This document shows, piece by piece, positions 7,258-17,500 of a stretch of 50,279 bases of DNA. Origin of the DNA: Hyella patelloides LEGE 07179 (GTDB lineage: Bacteria > Cyanobacteriota > Cyanobacteriia > Cyanobacteriales > Xenococcaceae); the NCBI RefSeq assembly GCF_900659865.1, contig NZ_LR214361.1, positions 1 through 50,279 on the forward strand. The letters are read 5' to 3'. Numbering within the stretch: position 1 is the first letter of the stretch; each line of letters starts with the position of its first letter. Below the pieces are notes generated by a model, which saw only the letters and a list, made by a program, of their open reading frames with translations, made no database searches and was not told the origin of the DNA. Both the position numbers and the translations under genes were made by a program.

Positions 7258-8412
7258 TCACAGTCCTAAAAGAGTAGCAATAATACCGCGGTGGATTTCC
7301 GATGTCCCCGCATAGATAGTCCCCGCAATAGAATCTCTCAGTTCTCGTTCTAGTTCATAATCAGTTATATAACCCCTTGCTCCGTGAATCTGAATCGCAT
7401 CTCGGCAAGTTTTTACTAATCCTTCACTAATAAAGATTTTAGAAATAGAAGATTCTAAAAAAGCCCGTTTACCTTCTTTTTTGAGCCAGCCAATCTTGTA
7501 GATCATCAATTTAGCTAGCTCCAATCTCATTTTCATTTCGGCTATTTTATGGGATACAGCCTGAAAAGAACCAATATGTTGACCGAATTGACGGCGTTTG
7601 CGAGCATATTTAACGCATTTCTCTAAAATTCTTTCCATAATGCCCACATGACTGGCAAACAAAAAGCTTCTCTCCCAGCCAATGGTAGATTGAAAAATGT
7701 TATATCCCTGACCTTCTTTCCCCAAACAGCGATCGATGGAAACTTTACAATCTTGAAAAACTAATTCCCCCATCGGTGAAGTACGCAATCCCGATAGTGA
7801 CAATTCTTTTTCAATTGTCAAACCAGGGAGATTTTTGTCAATAATAAAGGTAGAGATACCTTTTTGAATGTCTAGATCTGGGTTGGTACGGGCAAAAGCA
7901 ATATAAACATCAGCTACGGGAGCACTACTAACAAAAGTCTTTGTTCCGTTTAAAATATAATAGTCCTCGTGACGTACAGCTTCGGTTTTCATATCAAAGG
8001 CAGCAGATCCTGAATCTGGTTCGGTTAGAGCCTGTCCGCCGATAGATTTGCCCTCACAGAGAGCGGGTAAATATTTTTGTTTTTGGGCTTGGGTGCCAAA
8101 GTTGAGGATAGAAACGACACAACTCCAAAGATGATTGTTGATTGCGAAAACTAATCCATTATCACGACAACCATAACCTAACCCTTCTAATCCGAGGATA
8201 ACAGTTAAAGGATCGTTACCTTGACCTCCATATTCTTGGGGAATAGACCAGCCTAAAATCCCAAATTCAGCACATTTATTCCAAGCTACTCGATCGAACT
8301 GGCTAGATTTGTCCTTTTCGATTAGGTCATGATTTAATTCTTGTTGGGCAAAGTCAACTACAGATTGACGAAAAGCTAGTTGCTCTGCGTCCCAGGCAAA
8401 ATTGATACTCAT
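7258..8412 (-). CDS. Acyl-CoA dehydrogenase-family oxidoreductase (FkbI/ZmaE/ClbF-like), copy 1
   Basis: A 384-residue FAD enzyme with the acyl-CoA dehydrogenase fold: FGILGWSIPQEYGGQG, ALTEPDSGSAAFDM, GWERSFLFASHVG, RRQFGQHIGSFQAVSHKIAEM and the C-terminal QIHGARGYITDYELERELRD. In secondary metabolism such enzymes oxidize an ACP-bound unit, as in methoxymalonyl-ACP (FkbI) or aminomalonyl-ACP (zwittermicin, colibactin) formation, together with a 3-hydroxyacyl-CoA-type dehydrogenase and a free ACP; both partners are in this operon (28480-29632). The position of the MCAD catalytic Glu (YEGT) is Ala (YAGTSEIHR). It is about 89% identical to the next copy, with the last third nearly identical. 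Its start overlaps the stop of a 22-codon fragment (ATGA). Confidence 0.88.
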   Translation of the reverse strand: MSINFAWDAEQLAFRQSVVDFAQQELNHDLIEKDKSSQFDRVAWNKCAEFGILGWSIPQEYGGQGNDPLTVILGLEGLGYGCRDNGLVFAINNHLWSCVVSILNFGTQAQKQKYLPALCEGKSIGGQALTEPDSGSAAFDMKTEAVRHEDYYILNGTKTFVSSAPVADVYIAFARTNPDLDIQKGISTFIIDKNLPGLTIEKELSLSGLRTSPMGELVFQDCKVSIDRCLGKEGQGYNIFQSTIGWERSFLFASHVGIMERILEKCVKYARKRRQFGQHIGSFQAVSHKIAEMKMRLELAKLMIYKIGWLKKEGKRAFLESSISKIFISEGLVKTCRDAIQIHGARGYITDYELERELRDSIAGTIYAGTSEIHRGIIATLLGL

Positions 8413-8477
8413 AATTTAATTACTTTTGAAAGGGTTTCTTGTATTTCACCTAAGTCAATTAAAGTTTTAGTATTCAT
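8409..8477 (-). pseudogene. Duplicated 5' fragment of the methyltransferase gene, a 22-codon ORF between the two dehydrogenases
   Basis: Between the dehydrogenase copies sits a copy of the first codons of the methyltransferase at 6437-7249: it starts MNTKTLIDLG like the full gene, continues for about six related codons, then diverges and stops after 22 codons. The ATG (8477) overlaps the upstream dehydrogenase stop as ATGA, and its own stop overlaps the next dehydrogenase start as ATGA. It is the scar of a tandem duplication whose unit was dehydrogenase plus methyltransferase start. It may still matter as a coupling peptide that hands ribosomes on. Confidence 0.85.
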
Positions 8478-9628
8478 AGTCCTAAAAGAGTAGCAATAAT
8501 ACCACGATGGATTTCCGATGTCCCTGCATAGATTGTCCCCGCGATAGAATCTCTAAGCTCTCGTTCTAGTTCGTAATCAGTTATATAACCCTTTGCCCCG
8601 TGAATCTGAATTGCATCTCGGCAGGTTTCGACTAATCCCTCGCTAATAAAGATTTTAGAAATAGAAGATTCTAAAAAAGCCCGTTTGCCTTCTTTTTTTA
8701 GCCAGCCAATCTTGTAGATCATCAATTTAGCCAACTCCAATCTCATTTTCATTTCGGCTATTTTATGGGATACAGCCTGAAAAGAACCAATATGTTGACC
8801 GAATTGACGGCGTTTGCGGGCATATTTAACACATTGATCTAAAATCCTTTCCATTATGCCTACGTTACTGGCAAACAAAAAGCTTCTCTCCCAGCCAATG
8901 GTAGATTGAAAAATGTTATATCCTTTACCTTCTTTCCCCAAACAGCGATCGACTGGAACTTTACAATCTTGAAATACCAATTCTCCCATTGGTGCAGTAC
9001 GGAGTCCTGATTTTGACCATTCTTTTTCAATTGTCAAACCAGGGAGATTTTTATCAATAATAAAGGCAGATATACCCTGTTGAATTCCTAGATCTGGGTT
9101 GGTACGGGCAAAAGTAATATAAACATCACCTAGAGGGGCATTACTAATAAAGGTTTTAGTACCGTTTAAAATGTAATAGTCTTCTTGAAGAACTGCCTCA
9201 GTTTGCATATCAAAGGCAGCAGAACCTGAATTTGGTTCAGTTAGGGCGTGTCCCCCGATAGATTTTCCTTGACAGAGAGCAGGTAAATATTTTTGTTTTT
9301 GGGCTTGGGTGCCAAAGTTGAGGATGGAAACGGCACAACTCCAAAGATGATTGTTGATTGAGAAGACCAATCCATTATCGCGACAACCGTAACCTAAAGC
9401 TTCTAAACCCAGAATTGTGGTCAAAGGATCGTTACCTTGACCTCCATATTCTTGGGGAATAGACCAGCCTAAAACCCCAAATTCGGCACATTTATCCCAG
9501 CCTGTTTGGTTAAACTGACTAGATTTGTCTTTCTCGATTAAGTCTTGATTTAATTCTTGTTGGGCAAAGTTGACTACTGACTTGTAAAAGGCAATTTGCT
9601 CTGGCGACCAAGCAAAATTCATACTCAT
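8474..9628 (-). CDS. Acyl-CoA dehydrogenase-family oxidoreductase, copy 2 (upstream paralogue)
   Basis: A 384-residue paralogue of the 7258-8412 gene, with the same motifs (FGVLGWSIPQEYGGQG, ALTEPNSGSAAFDM, RRQFGQHIGSF, IYAGTSEIHRG). By eye about 43 residues differ, nearly all in the first two thirds; after about residue 256 only four positions differ. That gradient suggests gene conversion or unequal selection after tandem duplication. As in the other copy, Ala replaces the MCAD-type catalytic Glu. Role by context: oxidation of an ACP-bound extender precursor with the dehydrogenase at 28748-29632. It is the first gene after the ABC transporter pair, 68 bases downstream. Confidence 0.88.
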   Translation of the reverse strand: MSMNFAWSPEQIAFYKSVVNFAQQELNQDLIEKDKSSQFNQTGWDKCAEFGVLGWSIPQEYGGQGNDPLTTILGLEALGYGCRDNGLVFSINNHLWSCAVSILNFGTQAQKQKYLPALCQGKSIGGHALTEPNSGSAAFDMQTEAVLQEDYYILNGTKTFISNAPLGDVYITFARTNPDLGIQQGISAFIIDKNLPGLTIEKEWSKSGLRTAPMGELVFQDCKVPVDRCLGKEGKGYNIFQSTIGWERSFLFASNVGIMERILDQCVKYARKRRQFGQHIGSFQAVSHKIAEMKMRLELAKLMIYKIGWLKKEGKRAFLESSISKIFISEGLVETCRDAIQIHGAKGYITDYELERELRDSIAGTIYAGTSEIHRGIIATLLGL

Positions 9629-9696
9629 AGTAAAACAAGTTTTTTCAAAGTGATTATGTGATGATTAATTACAACTAATGGGAATTAAATTAAACG

Positions 9697-11454
9697 TTAA
9701 TTCTTGATAGTTGATAAGTCTGGTTGAGCTAATTTCCAACTGCGTGCTTTTTGTCTGGAAGCCCAAAGTTGATGATATTTACCATTAGAGTCGGCAACTA
9801 GTTCTTCATGTTTGCCTCTTTGTACTATGCGACCATCATCAATTACCAGAATTTGCTGTGCTTTTGTAATAGTTGCTAGCTGATGAGCAATAATGATTAA
9901 TGTTTTAGACTCTACCAAAGAGTTGATTGCTTGCTGAAGCAAAATTTCATTTTCGGGATCGACTGAAGCGGTAGCTTCATCCAAAAGAACAATTGGCGCA
10001 TCCTTCAGAATGGCACGGGCGATCGCAATACGTTGTTTTTCTCCCCCCGAAAGAGTTGCGCCTCCTTCACCAACAATAGTATTGTAGCCCTGGGGTAATT
10101 GAATAATAAATTCATGGCATTGGGCTGCTTTGGCTGCTTCTACTGCTGCTTCAAAAGAGGCATCCGCTTTACCAAATTTGATGTTATTAAGGATGGTGTC
10201 ATTAAATAGATAGACATTTTGAAACACCATACTGATATTAGATAAAAGTCGATCTGTTGGTAGATGTTTAATGTTGACACCTCCAATAAAAATTTCCCCC
10301 GCAGTAGTATCCCAAAAACGAGCAATTAAATTAGTAATCGTAGTTTTTCCCGAACCAGAAGCACCAACTAGAGCAGTAATAGTTTTTTCAGGAACGTGAA
10401 AGCTAAGATCTTGCAGTACGGGAGTTTCTTCGTAAGCAAAAGAAACGCGCTCAAATTCAATATCAAATTTTTGTAGTTCTTCTGATGGGAGATCGGGTTC
10501 TGTTAATGGGGGAGTATTGAGGACTTCTCTTACCCTACCTAAAGCAGCATTCATCATCCGCGTTAAAGCAGAAAATTCAAATAAGCTGTAGAGTGGGGCA
10601 TAAAAGCGCAATGCTACTACCAAAAATAAGAGCAAGGTGGAAACGGTTAATTCCCCATCAAATAGTAAATAAGTACCTACAAAAATAATCAGTACAAATC
10701 CTAAATCTAAAACTCCAGCGAAAACCATAGCAGGAACTACTAGTTTAGTAGAAAGTCCCAGATTAGCTTCTTTATAATCATTTAAAGCATTTTCTAACTT
10801 GTTAAATTTAGCTCCAGTTTGATTAAAAGCTTTAATTACTGCTATACCTTGGATATATTCAATAATTCGCGAATTAGCCTCTACCACAGCCCGTTTTTCA
10901 ATTTCAGTTAACTGCTGGAGTAATTTTTGACCTTTGACATAGATAAATAGAGCTAAGGGGACACCAGCCAGAGTAGCCAGAGTTAAACGCCAGTCGATCG
11001 CCAGTAAGAAAAGAGCTATAAATATAGAAGTTGCGATCGCACTAACAATCTTCGGATAAACCCAAGAAGGAATTGACTCGATCTTGGTCATATCATTGCT
11101 AACCAAACCGTTTAAATCCCCAATTTGTCTGTTATTAAAAAAGCCCATCGGTAGCTTACGAATATGGTTGCCTAGCTGTAAACGTAAGTCCCCAATCAGT
11201 CGAAAACTAGTAATGTAAATCTGACGATTAGCCCAGTAAAGAAATATCCCCTGCAAAAGTATACAGATACCCAAGGTGCTAAATAGCCAAACTGCTCGTT
11301 TTAAATCTAACGTTTCTGCAAATAATCCATCCAGAATTAGATAGAGAAAAATATAGGGGGCTGCTTCAAACAAAGAAGCAATTGTATATAAAATCGTTCC
11401 CTGAATTAGTTGAGGTTTCCTGTCCCCTGCAATCTCAAATAAGTCTTTAATCAT
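9697..11454 (-). CDS. ABC transporter, fused permease-ATPase half (YbtP/YbtQ-like)
   Basis: A 585-residue half-transporter: an N-terminal transmembrane domain with about six helices (to about residue 310) and a C-terminal nucleotide-binding domain with Walker A GASGSGKT (364-371), signature LSGGEKQR, Walker B IVLLDEATASVDPE and a switch His in IIAHQLATI. All ATPase motifs are intact. Tandem exporter-type half-transporters are the hallmark of yersiniabactin-type loci, where YbtP and YbtQ take part in ferric siderophore import; export of the product is the other option. It is preceded by its partner (11471-13231) with 16 bases between, so a heterodimer is likely. Confidence 0.9.
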   Translation of the reverse strand: MIKDLFEIAGDRKPQLIQGTILYTIASLFEAAPYIFLYLILDGLFAETLDLKRAVWLFSTLGICILLQGIFLYWANRQIYITSFRLIGDLRLQLGNHIRKLPMGFFNNRQIGDLNGLVSNDMTKIESIPSWVYPKIVSAIATSIFIALFLLAIDWRLTLATLAGVPLALFIYVKGQKLLQQLTEIEKRAVVEANSRIIEYIQGIAVIKAFNQTGAKFNKLENALNDYKEANLGLSTKLVVPAMVFAGVLDLGFVLIIFVGTYLLFDGELTVSTLLLFLVVALRFYAPLYSLFEFSALTRMMNAALGRVREVLNTPPLTEPDLPSEELQKFDIEFERVSFAYEETPVLQDLSFHVPEKTITALVGASGSGKTTITNLIARFWDTTAGEIFIGGVNIKHLPTDRLLSNISMVFQNVYLFNDTILNNIKFGKADASFEAAVEAAKAAQCHEFIIQLPQGYNTIVGEGGATLSGGEKQRIAIARAILKDAPIVLLDEATASVDPENEILLQQAINSLVESKTLIIIAHQLATITKAQQILVIDDGRIVQRGKHEELVADSNGKYHQLWASRQKARSWKLAQPDLSTIKN

Positions 11455-11470
11455 AGTTTATGTGCCTTCT

Positions 11471-13231
11471 CTAATTGCCAACTGCTAAAGTTTCTTGTCC
11501 TTCAAATGTCCAGCCTTGGGCTGCTACGTGAGCCAACCACATATGATGGTAAAGTTCGCACTGAGCCAGTAGTTCTTGATGCTTTCCTTGAGCGACAATG
11601 TGACCTCGATCCAAAACGACAATGGAATCTGCTTCAGCGATGGTTGACAAACGGTGAGCAATAATTAACAGAGTTTTATTTTGAACCAATGCAGAAATAG
11701 CTTGTTGAATTATGGATTCATTCTCAGGATCGATAAAAGCGGTTGCTTCATCTAAAATAACGATTGGTGCATCTTTGAGGATGGCACGGGCAATAGAAAT
11801 ACGTTGTTTTTGTCCCCCGCTTAATTTTGCACCTCTTTCCCCAATACTTGTTTCATAACCATCAGGCATGGTGCTAATAAACTCATGACAACGGGCTATC
11901 TTTGCTGCTGCAATCACCTCTTCGTTAGTGGCATTGGGCTTACCCATACGGATATTTTCATAAATAGTCTCGTTAAACAGCAATACATCCTGGAAGACAA
12001 AAGCTAGTTGAGACATGAGATATTCTGTAGTTAGGTTTCTTAGCTCAACACCACCAAGGGTAATCTTTCCTGAATCGATTTCCCAAAATCTGGCAATCAA
12101 CTTAGCAATGGTACTTTTTCCCGAACCAGATGGCCCAACTAAAGCAGTAATTTTTCCTTGAGGAATCACTAAATCAAGATTATGAATAACTTGTTTGTCC
12201 TCATAGCCAAAAGAAACATCCTGAAATGCGATCGCCAAACCATTAGGAATCTCTGACTGTTTTGGTTGAGTTATGGCAGGTTCGTCTAAGATGGCAGCAA
12301 TGCGGGTTAATCCTTCTTGGGTTTTGAGATAAACATCGCTAGATTCTATCAGTTTGACTAGGGGTTTAGTCATACCCAAGCCCAGCAACAGAAAGAGAAT
12401 AAAAGTAGGAATGGACAGGCTTCCTTTTTCTAACAACCAAACCCCTACAGGTAGCATTACCAATAAACTAAAAGGAATGCTCATGGTAAACAGCGTCCAG
12501 GGAATTAAGGATACCTTTGTCCATTTTTCCTCAAATTCGTGATATTCCCTGACTGAATTTTGATATTTGCCAAAGGATTCCGTTGTTTGAGTAAAGGCTT
12601 TAATCACAGGCATTCCTTGGATATACTCAACGATAGTGGAGTTCATCCGATCCTGGGATGCAAAGTAGCCTGTCATAAATGGCTGTAAAGATTTAAACAT
12701 TAACTGCTGAGACAAGATAGCTACTGGTAAACCAGCTAAGGCTGCTAGAGTCATGCGCCAATCTACAGTAAATAGATAAATGGTCGTCAACAAAAAAGTA
12801 GCGATCGTTCCCGTCCCTTCAGGGATACCATGAGCAATAGTTAGTTCTAAATGCTCGACATCTTCATTCATGACTTTTTTCAACGCTCCTGTAGAACGAG
12901 AATTGAAGTAGCCCAGAGAAAGAGAGCCTAATTTTTCCGATAGTTGCAAGCGCAGGTCATAAAGGACATTATAAGCCGTAATATGAGCAAATGAGCCAGC
13001 AATACCCGAAAGAATCCATTTACAGATAATGGCAATCAAACTTGCGATCGCAAGTTGCCAGATATAACCTTGCTCTACAGGTGGACTCAGAAGCAGTTTG
13101 GCAATCAGATATACCAGGATAAAAGGAATTAAACCCAAAGCCGTTGCTAGAAATTGAAGCGTCACCGCTGTAATTACTTTCCTTCGATGGGGGGCTAGCA
13201 GAGACAAAATACTGACAGAATGATTGCTCAT
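11471..13231 (-). CDS. ABC transporter, fused permease-ATPase half (partner subunit)
   Basis: A 586-residue half-transporter with an N-terminal six-helix domain (FLATALGLIPFILVYLIAKLL onward) and a C-terminal ATPase: Walker A GPSGSGKST, signature LSGGQKQR, Walker B IVILDEATAFIDPE, switch His in IIAHRLSTI. The motifs are intact in both halves, so nothing indicates a degenerate site. It resembles YbtP/YbtQ and other exporter-fold siderophore transporters. It is the first gene after the 279-base gap that follows the O-methyltransferase, so an internal promoter in that gap is possible; otherwise it is co-transcribed with the biosynthetic genes. Confidence 0.9.
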   Translation of the reverse strand: MSNHSVSILSLLAPHRRKVITAVTLQFLATALGLIPFILVYLIAKLLLSPPVEQGYIWQLAIASLIAIICKWILSGIAGSFAHITAYNVLYDLRLQLSEKLGSLSLGYFNSRSTGALKKVMNEDVEHLELTIAHGIPEGTGTIATFLLTTIYLFTVDWRMTLAALAGLPVAILSQQLMFKSLQPFMTGYFASQDRMNSTIVEYIQGMPVIKAFTQTTESFGKYQNSVREYHEFEEKWTKVSLIPWTLFTMSIPFSLLVMLPVGVWLLEKGSLSIPTFILFLLLGLGMTKPLVKLIESSDVYLKTQEGLTRIAAILDEPAITQPKQSEIPNGLAIAFQDVSFGYEDKQVIHNLDLVIPQGKITALVGPSGSGKSTIAKLIARFWEIDSGKITLGGVELRNLTTEYLMSQLAFVFQDVLLFNETIYENIRMGKPNATNEEVIAAAKIARCHEFISTMPDGYETSIGERGAKLSGGQKQRISIARAILKDAPIVILDEATAFIDPENESIIQQAISALVQNKTLLIIAHRLSTIAEADSIVVLDRGHIVAQGKHQELLAQCELYHHMWLAHVAAQGWTFEGQETLAVGN

Positions 13232-13510
13232 AAGTAGATGGGTTTAATTGATTTGTGCGATTGATGGTAGGGAGATAGAGTAAGTACCTGGGCATAATTA
13301 ATTGTGTATTTTGGCATAGCAGAGGGAGCAGGGGAAGCAGGGGAGCGGGGGGGGGGAAAGATGAATGTGAGGACACTTCATTAATGTACAAATAATTTTG
13401 CTTACCTACTTAGTTGTATTTGTTATTTTTTTCAGGATTTTCTTTGGTTAAACTCTATCGACGCGCGATTTGCTCGAACTAAAAACTACTAGTTTTGGAC
13501 TAGATAAGGT
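13232..13510. repeat. Gap with low-complexity repeat and a G10 homopolymer
   Basis: This is the largest gap in the minus-strand operon apart from the 154-207-base ones at 14381, 41671 and 43644. It carries a plus-strand GAGGGAGCAGGGGAAGCAGG-type repeat (about 13320-13346), the reverse sense of the repeat seen at 994-1106 and 35286-35325, ending in ten G residues at 13347-13356. The tract sits about 115-125 bases upstream of the transporter start. No gene is convincing here. Confidence 0.6.
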
Positions 13511-14380
13511 CTACTTGGTTTTTTTCCAGTAGTGTTCGTAGCCATCAGTTGAAATTAATTCGTCTTCAATCCCATTTGCCTGACGGAAATCATCCACCGC
13601 TTTTTGACAAGCATCTACTATGCCATAGTCATCGATAATTACGTAACCACCAACGGAAAGTTTGGGATAGAGATTGGTTAAAATATCCATCGTTGATTCG
13701 TACAAATCTCCATCAGCACGAATAACTGCTAATTGTTCTACAGGTGCGCTGGGCAATGTATCGCTAAACCAGCCCTTGATAAATTTTACCTGTTCGTCCA
13801 ACAGTCCATAACGAGAAAAGTTAGCTTTTACTTGTTTTAAGGGTACAGCTACCTCATCAATTAGATGAAACCACCAACCAGCATCCTGGGGATATTTTTT
13901 AGCGTTGGGGGCTGGTACTCCTTGAAATGAGTCTGCAACCCATATCTGACGATCTTTGATGCCATAAGCTTGCAAAATAGCTCGCATAAAGATACACGCA
14001 CCACCACGCCAGACTCCAGCTTCTAGAAAATCCCCTGGAATATCATTTTCCAAAACATCTTCAACACATTTTTGTAGGGTGTCTAAGCGTTTGAAACCAA
14101 TCATAGTATGCGCTCTACCAGGAAAAGGGGTTTCCCCTCCGATGCGATTTTTCTCAACAATATTTTCAGCTCCAAAGTCATTTAACCATTCCAGAGGATT
14201 TTTGCCTCGTCTAAGGGCAAAGATTAAAACTTTAATGGCTGTGAAGAAAGGAATATTACTATCTACTTTGGAATCTAGGTAGATCCAATCTGTTACGCAT
14301 CGCTTCATCAAGTCTAGATATAAGCTAGTAGAGGTATTTGTGGTCGGTGTTTTTTCTAGTAATGAAGTATAGTTCTGCAT
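13511..14380 (-). CDS. TylF/MycF-type O-methyltransferase
   Basis: A 289-residue protein of the macrocin O-methyltransferase family (metal-dependent, SAM-using enzymes that methylate sugar or other hydroxyls). Visible motifs: IPGDFLEAGVWRGGA (SAM site, residues 115-128), IWVADSFQGVPAP, VIRADGDLYESTMDIL with Asp223/Asp225, and GGYVIIDDYG with Asp250/Asp251 as the metal-binding acidic residues. It lies 155 bases after NRPS3. It probably methylates an oxygen of the finished chain or of an ACP-bound extender; no sugar genes are nearby, so the usual macrolide-sugar role does not apply. Confidence 0.88.
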   Translation of the reverse strand: MQNYTSLLEKTPTTNTSTSLYLDLMKRCVTDWIYLDSKVDSNIPFFTAIKVLIFALRRGKNPLEWLNDFGAENIVEKNRIGGETPFPGRAHTMIGFKRLDTLQKCVEDVLENDIPGDFLEAGVWRGGACIFMRAILQAYGIKDRQIWVADSFQGVPAPNAKKYPQDAGWWFHLIDEVAVPLKQVKANFSRYGLLDEQVKFIKGWFSDTLPSAPVEQLAVIRADGDLYESTMDILTNLYPKLSVGGYVIIDDYGIVDACQKAVDDFRQANGIEDELISTDGYEHYWKKTK

Positions 14381-14535
14381 GACTTTACCAGTATTTACAA
14401 AGTGAAATTTGTGTAGCGAGATTGAAAGAAAAGAAACTTTAATTGATGAGAATTCTTCTTAATTATCCTCCACGATCGAACTTTGATTTATTAACTAATT
14501 GTTAATTCCTGCGGGTTTTTCTTTGATGGTGGGTC

Positions 14536-17500
14536 TTAAGAACTACTGCGCTTAAAATAAGCTAGCTGGGAATTCAGTAAATGACGAGTAGAGGAAGGAC
14601 ATACTAGACCGTATTTAGCTAGTTCTCGGACTGCGTTTTGGGAGTCAAATTGTATCTTACCTGAATTACTACTGTGATATTTTAGGGAGGGTAAAAGGTT
14701 TTTGATGGAGTCCATTGCAGATTCGCCATTAGTGCGATTTATCTGCTCGCTCCATTGGTCAAAAGTTACTTGTTTGAGTGGATAACCCAGAGATTTTAGT
14801 AAGTCAGGTAATTGATTCCAATGAGAAGATTGGGGATTAAGCAAATGATAATTATTATTATCTACATTTGGTTGTTGAGATAAACAAACAATTCCACGAC
14901 TAACATAATCAACAGGAGTAAAAGCGATCGTCACGTCTCTTAAAGGTATCATTCCAGTTTGCAGACAGCTTATCAGCAATAAAGACAGCCAATCTTGGGT
15001 ACTAGATATCCCCGTAATACTGTGTCCCGTAATTGTTCCTGGTCGATAAATAGTCACGGGAAGACCTTTTTGAGCAGCAAGAGTGACTAATTTTTCGGCT
15101 ACCCATTTACTTTGAGCATAGCCACCTTCAACAATCTCTACACTATCGATGCTATCTGTTTCGTAGATTATTTTATCTGCATCATTAGCTGAAAGAAATA
15201 TACCAATAGTAGAAATATAGTGAACGGGTTTAATTTTGCTTGTACTGGCAATTTTGAGTATTTCTTGAGTTCCCAAAACATTAGATGCTTTTAAGGCATT
15301 GTAGGAATAGAGAAGATTAACTACTGCTCCATTATGATAAATCACATCAATCGATTGACATAGTTGGTCAAATTGCTTTGGTGATAAACCGAGATTGGGT
15401 TGAGATAGATCGCCTATAAGGGGAACAATTCGAGAATCAAACTCCTCTTGCCAAAGCTGATAGTCCTTAAGCTTGTTTTGTAATCGCTGTTTTGCAGCCT
15501 CTAGATTAGCAGCACGAACTAAACAAAAAATCTGGGCTTGAGTTTGAACTAAAAGCTCATAGAGTAAATAAATTCCCAGAAAACCAGTTGCTCCAGTTAG
15601 AAAGATAGCATTAGGGTTACTGATTGGTCTATCTTTCAGAGAACTGGGGATAATATCTAGCTCTAAAACTGCTTCTGAAGCTAATTCTGTTGTAGTTGCT
15701 TTGTGGGCAATTGAAACTAATTCTTCTATTAGAGAAGAATTAGTTTCTGGATGTAAACGGCGATCGCGATCTTGAGCTAATGCCCTCACGCTGGAAAGAC
15801 GATACAAATCCTTAATTTGCAGACGATATTGGAACTTTTGTTCCATGAGATTAGCTATTCTGGCAATATCTAAAGAATTAGCCCCTAAATCTAGGAGATT
15901 GGCATTGAGATCTATATGTTCGACTTTGAGTACACTGGCTACTAGTTGAGAAATCTCTTGGGCGATCGCATTATCTGTTCCTGAAACATCTGTGTCTGTG
16001 GGAATAGTTTCTGGGACGGGTTCTGGTAGATTCTGGCGATCTATTTTGCCATTGGCGGTTAGAGGAAGACTATCAAGCAATACAAAGCTCGATGGCACCA
16101 TATAGTCTGGTAGTTTTTGCTGTAGCTGTTGACTCAGTTGGGTGGGGGTAATCGTTGTTTGATTGGGAACAATATAGGCTACCAATCGTTTTTCGTGCTG
16201 GTTTTCTTCCCTAGCCAAGACCACAGCTTGTTTAACGGCAGGTATTTGTTCTAGGGTTGTTTCAATTTCTCCCAACTCAATGCGGTAACCCTGTACTTTG
16301 ACCTGAGAGTCAGAGCGACCTAGAAATATAATTTGACCATCAGGCTGATAATAACCTAAGTCTCCCGTGTTATAGAGTCGTTCCTGAGTAACGGGATGAA
16401 TTATAAAACTGTTGTTAGTTTTCGACTCATCTTGCCAATACCCCTGTGCTAGACCTATCCCGCCAATATACAAAGTTCCTGGTACCCAGACTGGACAGGT
16501 AGCTAACATTTCATTGAGAACATAAAAACGCTGATTAGCCATGGGCTGACCATAAGGAATGCTCTGCCAATTAGGATCGATATCAGCAATTTCATAAAGT
16601 ATTGACCAGATCGAAGCTTCCGTTGCTCCTCCCAGACTGATGACTTGCGTCCCACCATTGAGATTTTTAATTTTGGGCGGTAAACTCAAAGGAATCCAAT
16701 CTCCACTAAGCAAAACTAATTCCAGGGTACTAATTGCTATTTCAGGATGAAATTCAGCATATTCAACTAACATCTGCATCAAAGCTGGTACTGAATTCCA
16801 GAGGGTAATCTGGTACTTTGTGATTAAATCAGCCCAATGGGTCGGATCTTTAATATTGGTAGCATCAGGAATAACAATTGTTCCCCCCGCAGCTAAAGTG
16901 CCAAAGATATCGTAAACAGATAAATCGAAACTAAGGGATGAGAGAGCCAATACTCGAACCTGGCGATCGATTTGATAGCGTTGATTTATATCGAGAATAG
17001 TATTAACTACTCCGCGATGGGCGATCGCCACTCCCTTGGGCGTACCCGTAGAACCCGAAGTATAGATAACATAAGCCAAATCAGATGTTTTTTGAATTGG
17101 CTCTAAGGGTGTGATATCTGTATTTTCTAATCCCTGGTGGTCAACGCAAATACGTTTAAGTCCTAGTGACCATTCTAAAGCGCGATCGCTTTTTCCTTGA
17201 GTCAAGACAATCTTGACTTCTCCCTGTTTTAAGAGATATTCACGACGTTCTGCGGGCAAACTAGGGTCTATAGGGAGATAAGCTGCACCAGAAGCGAGAA
17301 TCCCTAGTACAGCTACTACTTGCTCCCAACCTTTTTCCATTACCACTGCTACCAGTTGGTTAGGAGTTGCGCCCAAGTCTCTTAGCTGTTTGCCTAAATC
17401 AATGGCGCGATCGCTCAATTCTTGATAACTTAAAGAGATATCCCCAGCAATGACCGCAGTTTGTTCTGGTTGATGTTTAACTCGCTCAAAAAATAGACTA

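Noticed and set aside
13020-13391. 123-codon minus-strand ORF upstream of and overlapping the ABC transporter start
   Set aside because: More than half lies in another frame of the transporter gene and the rest is low-complexity repeat (Pro/Leu-rich); no family resemblance.
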